From positions 1,754,785 through 1,818,784 of the forward strand of contig NC_079892.1 in NCBI RefSeq assembly GCF_024868665.1: DNA of 64,000 bases, written 5' to 3'. Under the pieces are notes generated by a model. The model was not told the origin of the DNA. It did not search any database and was given only the letters and a program-made list of their open reading frames with translations. This DNA is from Triplophysa rosa. Lineage: Eukaryota; Chordata; Actinopteri; Cypriniformes; Nemacheilidae. This document shows, one piece after another, positions 56,621 to 64,000 of the stretch (positions are counted from its first letter, which is position 1; the number at the start of each line of letters is the position of its first letter). The position numbers and the translations under genes are program-made.

Positions 56621-57635
56621 ACATATCGTCGCTGTTGGGCGGAATCCTCGTATCACCAAAACCATTATTTTTCAGGAAATTAAAAAAACGGCATATTTTT
56701 TGAGTTATTAAACATTGTTTCGTTAAAGTTGGCATTATACCTTATATTGCTATCATATACTGTTGTGTACCAACATTAACACAACATTTCCCCAAAACCA
56801 TGTTTAATCGGAGATACAAGGTTTGTGACTTGGGAGCAGGGAGATACGAGATTACGCTGTCATTGATAAGAATGGTACGGACACAGACGTCGCTGCTGCC
56901 AGCAGTGTTCATCAAAGTCTGCGGTCGCGTTGAGCCTTTTGACAAGAGACGAGGCTTTAAGAGCTAATGATTGTGGTTACATACATCTTCATAAACTCTA
57001 TTTTAAACGTTAGAGCTATGAGTGATGCAATACCAAAATAAAACGTTAAAAAGGCTGTCTAATATAGGCGGAAATTAATCTGCACGCAAATAAAGTCGGC
57101 GGTCGCGTTGAGCCTCTTGACAAGAGAAAAGGCTTCAATAGTTAACGACTGTGGTTACATACATCTTCCTAAACTCTATTTTAAAGGTTTAAGAACTATA
57201 GGTGATGTAATACAAAAAACGATGAGCTGACTAGGCTGTCTATAGGCGGAAATTAGCCGAATCTGCTCGCAAACTTAGCTTCGTGGCTCATGGGCTTCCT
57301 TCTGCACCGAAGCATTACAGCTATCGATTTTTAACAAAACAGACCTACTCAAATGTATCTAACCTAACTATTTTCACTCATTATTGTCTAAAAAACTTTA
57401 AATCAGGAGACGTAATGCCGAGAAGAGGTGGAGTTACGAGACTTCTCAGACAGTTGAAGTGTCCAATGGAGTTAAGAGATTTGCTCTCAAGCTATTTTCA
57501 ACACTTTAGATTGGTTAATAATTTGTAAAAATAACAGACCCACATGGGGACTGACCAATAGCATCGATTTGTGAAAAAATACGGAATTGACCAAATTTAG
57601 ACATAGGAGGTTTCCGCCCGACAGCGACGATATGT
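56621..57635. mobile_element. 1.0-kb element with about 30-bp inverted ends
   Basis: Left ACATATCGTCGCTGTTGGGC + GGAATCCTCGTAT, right reverse complement ACATATCGTCGCTGTCGGGC + GGAAACCTCCTAT. Inside is a direct duplication of about 180 bp (56920-57100 and 57100-57262: GGTCGCGTTGAGCCT, TGTGGTTACATACATCTTC) and an 81-codon plus-strand ORF (57283-57528). Confidence 0.75.
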
Positions 57636-58461
57636 CTCATTAACATCTTAGGAAACGGCGGTTGTCGTCTGCCAACATATGTCTTTCTAATGTGCAAATT
57701 GCCTATATTGTAAACTGTCTTTAAGTGCTATATTTGCCTGATTCTAGAGTCTATTCTGATTCACAAGATCCCAATTTGGTTCTTGATTTTGCACACGATA
57801 TAATTCATCTACTGTAGATTTAATACAAAAATGAATGGTGAATAGTTTACAAATCATAAATTAAAATTGATTCAATACTAAATTGTACAGATCATTTAAG
57901 CAATTAATTGAAAAATCTTTAATACCTCACCAGTCAAACATATAGTTGGAGTTAGACAGCCATTACCCATCCCTAACAGGCTCACCATAAATGTTTAAAA
58001 AGCCCACGTGTCAAACAAACAAAAACTAGAGCTGAAATTGTGGATATTTCAGCTTGACATCTGGCGTTTTCTGACATCCTCAAGAAATTCTTGTTATCTT
58101 CCCGTCGAGGCTGCAGTCACTCCACTAGATTCACTCTCTCTCAGCATTTTATGGTGCCAGGAGCTGAACTGTTCACTTGTTATGAGAGCGTAGGAGCCTG
58201 CAGCATCTGCAGAGGGTTTGACAGCGAGACAAACTGACAGGTGAAAGGAACGCAGCAGGCAGAAAGAGCCCGTCTGAGCCATTTAGCTGTGTTCACCACA
58301 GAAACCTCCTTACCACACCTCAGTTACCTCACCGATGCCTCGCTACGGCACGCACAAACACACTATTAGCTTTGCAGATGGACAGACGGTAGGCACAGTT
58401 CATTTGCTTAAATTTGCTATGCGAGCAAAGCTCGGTGTGACAGAATATCAATTCAGGAAAC

Positions 58462-59385
58462 TAGGGATGCCTCAATACTCAATATAACATTGAACCGTTC
58501 GGTACGACCTCCACGGTTCAATACGTGTAAGTGAATTGCGGTTTTCTGGTTTTGTGTTTAAATTATTTCTGTGCGCTCAATTACACTGTGAACTGACTAA
58601 GTCCGTGTTTGTTTGTATCTCATAGCGAGTCGGATTGTGAAGCGAGGCTGTCTGCAACACGAGAAGCAATGTGCTGTTGAGAGACGCGGGCTGACTTTAT
58701 TGTATGCCCGTTGTACTAAAGTGATAATCTCCGAATTTTGCACATCAAGAATGTATTTTTACACTGCATACGAAAGCAGCACGCTCGTGTTGCATCTCAC
58801 CCAGCACATGCAGAAAGAGCGTCTACGGCACCATGCCAAAGTCCGTTTAACGAAAGTCATGCCACTCGGCGGCCTTTCGGACAGTTATTTACATCATAGC
58901 AAGAGCGCCTCCAGGCAGCCCTTTAGCATTGCATTTCTTCACATTTATGGCAATCGCACCTTGTTAATATATTAACTTTGCCCTTTCCCATTGAGCGCTA
59001 GTGTTTGCAGTGTTACGCACACCGCACGTTTACTTCCATTACAGCAATCGCAAGTTTTGCATTACGTTATTTTAAAAACTCTGATGTGCAAAACCTCTTC
59101 TAGAAGCTTGTTTTACTGGCATGTTGATGAACAGTAAACCAAATACTGCAGTGAGCCAGGAATTTGTACAAATTGAATTTTGCTTAAAGATAATAAAATA
59201 AGTCAAGTTAAATAAAGAGAATTTCAGTAAAATAGTTCTTAACTTTTTACCGTTCCTGTCACATAAGCATAGAACAATGAAAAAACACTTTAATGTGCCG
59301 AAGCCATCAGAACGGAACCGAAAACCGTGGGTGAAAAACCGAGGTTCGTGTTGAACCGTGGGTGAGCTGTATTGTTGCATCCCTA
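58462..59385. mobile_element. 924-bp hAT-like element (TAGGGATGC ends)
   Basis: Starts TAGGGATGCCTCAATACTC, ends TATTGTTGCATCCCTA, flanked by CAGGAAAC (58454-58461) and CTGGAAAC (59386-59393). Its right part is the uninterrupted counterpart of 3009-4015. The internal frame at 58613-58975 is not a recognisable transposase. Confidence 0.85.
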
Positions 59386-60808
59386 CTGGAAACCATGCGG
59401 AGAAACTCGATGGTGAGAGGAAAGAGTTTCCTGGTTTACACCACAAACAATGACTCCATCTAAGAGTCATCCATGTCATTTCTTTGAGATTAATCATTGG
59501 CTTTGCTCTTAACAATCATCAAACGGAAAGGATCCAACGAGGAGCTCTGTGGGAAACGGGGAGGCGGGACAAAACGCAGGGAGTTTCCCTCATTCGGCCG
59601 CCCCTAGCAACAACCTCACAGAGAGAAATCACCTGTTGCTAAGAGGATAAAACGATGCACATCCTAGCAACAACAGAAGGCGTGCAAGCTCTCTTTCCTG
59701 TGAGCGAGATACCGGCATGCCACGCATGACAACAAAACAATTATGAACCGCTATTTGAACAAAAACAAGAGCAAAACACACAGGCTAAAAGCTCGCTGCA
59801 CTCGATAAAACCACAACGTCAACTGCAATCTGCACAAAACAAAATGCAAAATGCAATTGTTTAGCATTTTCACAAACCAGACATGCAAGTAAGCGACATG
59901 CGTCTATTTACCTGATAACACTCCCAGAAAAGCCTTTATCCAAGACTACCTGCGGTGACAAGCGGCTCGGTATTGGGAAAGACACGCGTGTGTATGCATT
60001 GCTGTGAACATGAGAACGCGTGCATGCGTAAGTGTGTGTGTGCAACCGAAAGAGAGAGCACTGGAAAGGAAGCAAGGAGTGGTAACCTCAACAACACCTG
60101 TGAGCTCTCGCTAGCAACCAATAGTGTGTTTTGTGTGTGTCAGCAGACGCTCTGGGCTAAATATGGACACTTGACAGTAGACTGTAACAGACTGAACGTT
60201 ACCTCTACAAAACCGTCTAACACTCAAATGAATCTTGTGAATATTAACTGTAAATTACAATCTAAAGACAACAAAGGAAAACTTTCCAAGAAAAACAAAA
60301 CCATTGTACAATATCAAATGTAAAAGTATAAATACTTTGGAACTAAATGCTTACCATGTTTATATACTACGCTTATGAAACAACAAAGTAGTTCAATGAA
60401 ATTTACATACTGCTTTTTTTCCACAGCAGACTCGCAGCCGCACCTAAAGATTTTAGACGGCTAGAATGGATAATCACATTCAAACCATAGCTCCAGGGTG
60501 CCGAGTTGAAAGCCGTTTTTACTGCGACATCTGGGCTTTTAAAACAAGTAATCAAAGAAAAGCAGATCTGTGCTTACACATTCACACACTAACCACAGAA
60601 ATGGAACACCAGAAAAAATACTAACTGATGTTCTAACTCAATAATTTGAACAACTCAGATGAAAACACAATCAATAAACAATCAAATCTGCTGAAACAAA
60701 AGGCACAACCTGGAAAAAGTGAAGAGATGCAACAGAGCTGAGGAAGTGGAAACAGATGAGACGATAAATCAGAATACCGATGTCAACTGTAAGTTTCTTT
60801 TGGCAAAC

Positions 60809-61010
60809 TTAAAGGGACAGTTCAACCCAAAAATATATACAACACATTATATATATATATATATATATCATAATAAATACACAATCTGTCATTATTTATT
60901 CACACTCGTGTTGTTTAAAACCTGTGTATGGCTCTTTCTTCTGTGGAACTCAAAAGAAGATATTTTGAGAAATGTCTTTCTTTGTGTTCTGCAGAACGAA
61001 ATGACATGAA
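60809..61010. mobile_element. TTAAAGGG-family fragment with internal TA repeat
   Basis: TTAAAGGGACAGTTCAACCC, a TA run at about 60848-60868, then CACTCGTGTTGTTTAAAACC and GTTCTGCAGAACGAAATGAC. Right end lost. Confidence 0.75.
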
Positions 61011-62193
61011 GATTTAAGATTCAAATTCAAGTTTTTTTTTTAGAAAAGGCTTTACACTGCCAAAGAACAAGTAACATCAAATAAACACATAAACAACGTT
61101 ACAAACAAACAGACAAGGTTAAAAAACACTCAAGGTTGCTTGTGCTTCTACAACAGATTAGGTAGGCTGTGCTGAATGACTTCTGTTCACTGTGTTTCTG
61201 CTGTCAGCGTGAACTCTAAAGGACATTGCAAACATAGTTTTGAAATTAAAACTACCTCTGAAAAACAGGATTGAAGCCAGGCTTTACTTAATGCTAAACA
61301 CCACACCATTCACATTACATTTCCCATAGTTTGTCCCAGTTTCGCCAAGATGGATCAATGCCAACTCACCTCCGGGGTGCTCTCAATTTTCAGCCCATGT
61401 GTGAAAACAGACAAATAGAGTGAAGGAGAAAACGAAAGACTGTAGGGGGAAGCGTGGGGGAGTGTTTGCAAAGATATGTTTGTGTGCCCTGTATAGACAA
61501 AAACAGCCACGTACCGCTTTGAGTAATGTGACCGCGAGCAAGAGCCGAGGGGAAAATCTCCCCTACAGACAGCATAACAATCAAGATAGTGTTTCCTGCG
61601 TGGGAAAAGAAGAAAAGACAAGGCCTCGGAGCGTACGAGTATTCAGCGAGCGAACGACCTGCATTAAGCCAGATGGTAGAAGATCAGTTTGCTCAGAAAG
61701 AGCGAGAGACCTCAGATTGCCTGATAACCAAACAAGCTTTAACGGACGGCTTAACTTCCATTGATTCCATAAGGAAGTGCACACGAAGAAAAAAAACAGA
61801 TTCAAAGTGAATGCTAACAAATGACTCCAAGAGTTAATGCGCACGAGACAGCGTGTCTATACAGTCCATCTTGGCCCGCTTCGACCAATCAGCCGCAATC
61901 GTAATTAAAGCAATCGACCCATGAAACGCTCGGCTGCCGAATCTGTGCTTCCCTTCAGGAGAAGAGGTGGAATTCATTTCACGCTATAAACTCATTAAAA
62001 TAAACTGGACAGATTTACTGGCTGGAAATGGATTTGACCACAAACAGCAGAGTACGGTTGAGGTACAGAGGGGAATAACTTACAGCTGTGAACATACACA
62101 ATCCCCCTCGACACAAACCTAATTTCTCCAAATTTCAGAAATACGGGCTCGCATGGTCTGAAAACAAATGTGACATTATTAAACATGCTTAAC

Positions 62194-62250
62194 TTAAAGG
62201 GAAAGTACACAAAAATCAAAATTCAGTCATCATTTGTAAACCTGAACACG
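62194..62250. mobile_element. TTAAAGGG-family left-end fragment
   Basis: TTAAAGGGAAAGTACACAAA followed by AATTCAGTCATCATTTGTAA, cut off by the next element. Confidence 0.6.
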
Positions 62251-62271
62251 AGTCCTTCTGTGATAAAGCTC

Positions 62272-62789
62272 GTACACACAGGGACGATAATCGCACGCGC
62301 TTATCGGCAGCGTTTTTCGGCGTTCATAACCAAACGATTTTCACTGGCTGAGCCGAGTGAACGTGCAAATTCACTCCCTGACATAGATTGCGCTTACTGA
62401 AAAACTGAAATTCCCCGGAACACAAGGTGGCGCTGCGCAACTTTATGCTTCTGACACTCTAGTCACACAGAAGAAGAATTCATCTTGCTTCCTCTTCGTC
62501 AATATGTGCTCGGCAAAACCGTTTTGTGCTTGAGTGCCACCAAGTCGTGTTTTACTGTAACTTCAGCAGCTCCAGACACGTCAACAAAAGCGCCGATCTC
62601 ATTGGTCGGCCAGTTTTTAATGCGGCGAGTCAAACAGAAAAAACGAGCCAGAGGCGTTTAAAAAAAAAATGACGCCTTTACGCCTGCCGTTTTGCATGTC
62701 GGTGTGCACACTCATGTTGGCGCCCTTTGTTTAGTCACGAGGCGTTAAGGGTCGACGATAAACGCGTGCGATTATCGTCCCAGTGTGGA
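62272..62789. mobile_element. 518-bp element with about 30-bp inverted ends
   Basis: Left GTACACACAGGGACGATAAT + CGCACGCGCTTA; right, reversed, GTCCACACTGGGACGATAAT + CGCACGCGTTTA. CpG-rich interior, no coding capacity. Confidence 0.85.
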
Positions 62790-63851
62790 CAAGCCCAAAC
62801 ACAAACAATTATATTTTGAAAAAGGTTTTGTGTTAATAATACATTACATTTATTAATTTGGAAGTCAACGGTGGCCAATGTTGTTTGGTTAAATGGTAAA
62901 TACTTCCATTTGAATAAAAGTAGTTGCTACAGTAAACGTAGGCTAGTAACGAAACTCTTTTCTGTAATATCCGTGTTTGAAGGTCACAATCTTGAACTCT
63001 GAAGATTTCCACCACTATGCTTTTCTGACAGTCCTCTGACTTCTCAAAGTTTGTCTAACACCATTTAAGCTGTAGGCATAAGTGGAATGACTCAGTTTAA
63101 AGAGCCATTCACCGGTTTCTAAACCCACACTACGATTAGTCACAATACAACTCATTCACTTCAGGAGTTACCAATACAATTCCTCATGAAAGCCATGTTT
63201 TCTAGACAGCAGATTTATTTTTTATGAATGCTTAATTAACAACAACAAATACAATACAGCAGATCTAGGACACCAAACTGAACAGACATGAAAGTAAAAC
63301 CCCACACCCCTGACCTTGGGTCATTCCACATGGGCAGTCCTCATTACAATAATAACCCACATTCAAGGTCTAAAGGTAGGGGGTGGAATGAGATGAGGGT
63401 CAAGAGAGATGAGACGGAAAGGATGATCCCTGGGGATCCAGAATTTGACAGGTCTCAGAGTTGACCAAACTAAAGGGTTTTTGAGATGAACTCAGTGATG
63501 TCTAAACATCAGGTAACAACCCAGTACATGCCAACAACCACAAACTGATTTTGATTTTTTAGTCTCATGTATGATCCCATTCACCACTGACGAACATATA
63601 AATGCCCAAAGATCAAGTTAATTATTTTGTCTCTCACACTAGATGACTGCCAAAATATTTTGCATTCCTCCAAGGCTAGTGATCTAACTTCTACCGTCTA
63701 GACCGTCTACATGAAATTCTCTTCATGCACAGAAACTGTGAGTAGCACAGAATGTTAAGTGCACAGGAAACTTAATATGCATCTTAAATTGAACACACTT
63801 CAACATTTCGCTTTTGCTAAGAAACAGAACAAACATGAAAATAAACATCAA

Positions 63852-63999
63852 TGAGCACTTTTCCACCATTGTGCCAAACTGCTTTAAGCACGGTCTGAAA
63901 CGGTTACAGTTATGTGAAAATTAAACCATTGACGTACCGGCTGGCATGGATCAGAACAAGCAACGAGAACAATTTGGCGCGATGGTGGAAAAGCGCTCA
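63852..63999. mobile_element. 148-bp miniature inverted-repeat element
   Basis: TGAGCACTTTTCCACCATTG at the left pairs with the right end GCGATGGTGGAAAAGCGCTCA. Complete just inside the window edge. Confidence 0.8.
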
Positions 64000-64000
64000 A

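Larger units (their letters stand above)
49805..64000 (-). other. znf609 intron 2 (incomplete)
   Basis: At least 14.2 kb. Neither strand shows the expected large start-codon exon of about 770 coding bases. Holds several DNA elements and the unexplained ORF at 53137-53400. Confidence 0.75.

Noticed and set aside
58613..58975. 120-codon plus-strand frame
   Set aside because: Inside a non-autonomous hAT-like element; no recognisable domain and no splice context.
49805..64000. znf609 start-codon exon within the window
   Set aside because: No minus-strand frame here resembles the N-terminal part of ZNF609; the exon must lie beyond 64000.

Overview
The window is vertebrate nuclear DNA and most likely comes from a teleost of the carp/zebrafish group (inference). 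It has split genes with GT-AG introns, CA/GA/TATC microsatellites, CpG-rich promoters, and many short inverted-repeat DNA elements. These include at least seven copies or fragments of a family with ends like TTAAAGGGACAGTTCACCC, which I recognise as common in cyprinids. A run of exactly 100 N (21235-21334) marks a scaffold gap. No rRNA, tRNA, CRISPR array or bacterial-type operon was seen.

Two protein-coding genes can be reconstructed exon by exon, both on the minus strand. (1) gramd2a, coding span 11014-24377: eleven coding exons and a last exon carrying only four coding bases give a 340-residue ER membrane protein with a GRAM domain and a C-terminal membrane anchor. A probable non-coding first exon and CpG promoter lie near 29870-30200. 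(2) znf609, 34841-49804 and open at its 5' side: six coding exons give 1154 residues, from the segment after the first large coding exon to the stop. The start-codon exon lies beyond 64000. The 3' UTR runs to about 31965. All splice phases of both genes close without a frameshift.

Layout: 1-5393, repeats only, including a nested transposon; 5394-5660, CpG-rich promoter with a probable first exon of an unidentified gene reading off the left edge; 5.7-10.2 kb, intergenic with short inverted-repeat elements; 10.2-30.2 kb, gramd2a; 30.2-31.96 kb, intergenic with a CpG/TATA stretch and a CTCF-type site; 31.96-64 kb, znf609. The znf609 introns hold a 2-kb, 37-bp minisatellite with higher-order structure, three larger terminal-inverted-repeat elements of about 1 kb, and one unexplained 88-codon ORF that starts at a good 3' splice site.

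The most unusual points are these: an in-frame 15-bp duplicate of the tail of a gramd2a exon with its own splice sites, making a candidate microexon; CA repeats abutting three gramd2a donors; an 815-bp perfect-looking foldback element ending 18 bp from the last gramd2a acceptor; a transposon-in-transposon whose empty site is present 55 kb away in the same window; and an 85-bp tandem array that seems to have grown inside a small inverted-repeat element. I see no convincing new gene system. The two genes act in different places: GRAMD2A at ER-plasma membrane contacts, ZNF609 as a nuclear transcription regulator. Their adjacency gives no shared pathway.
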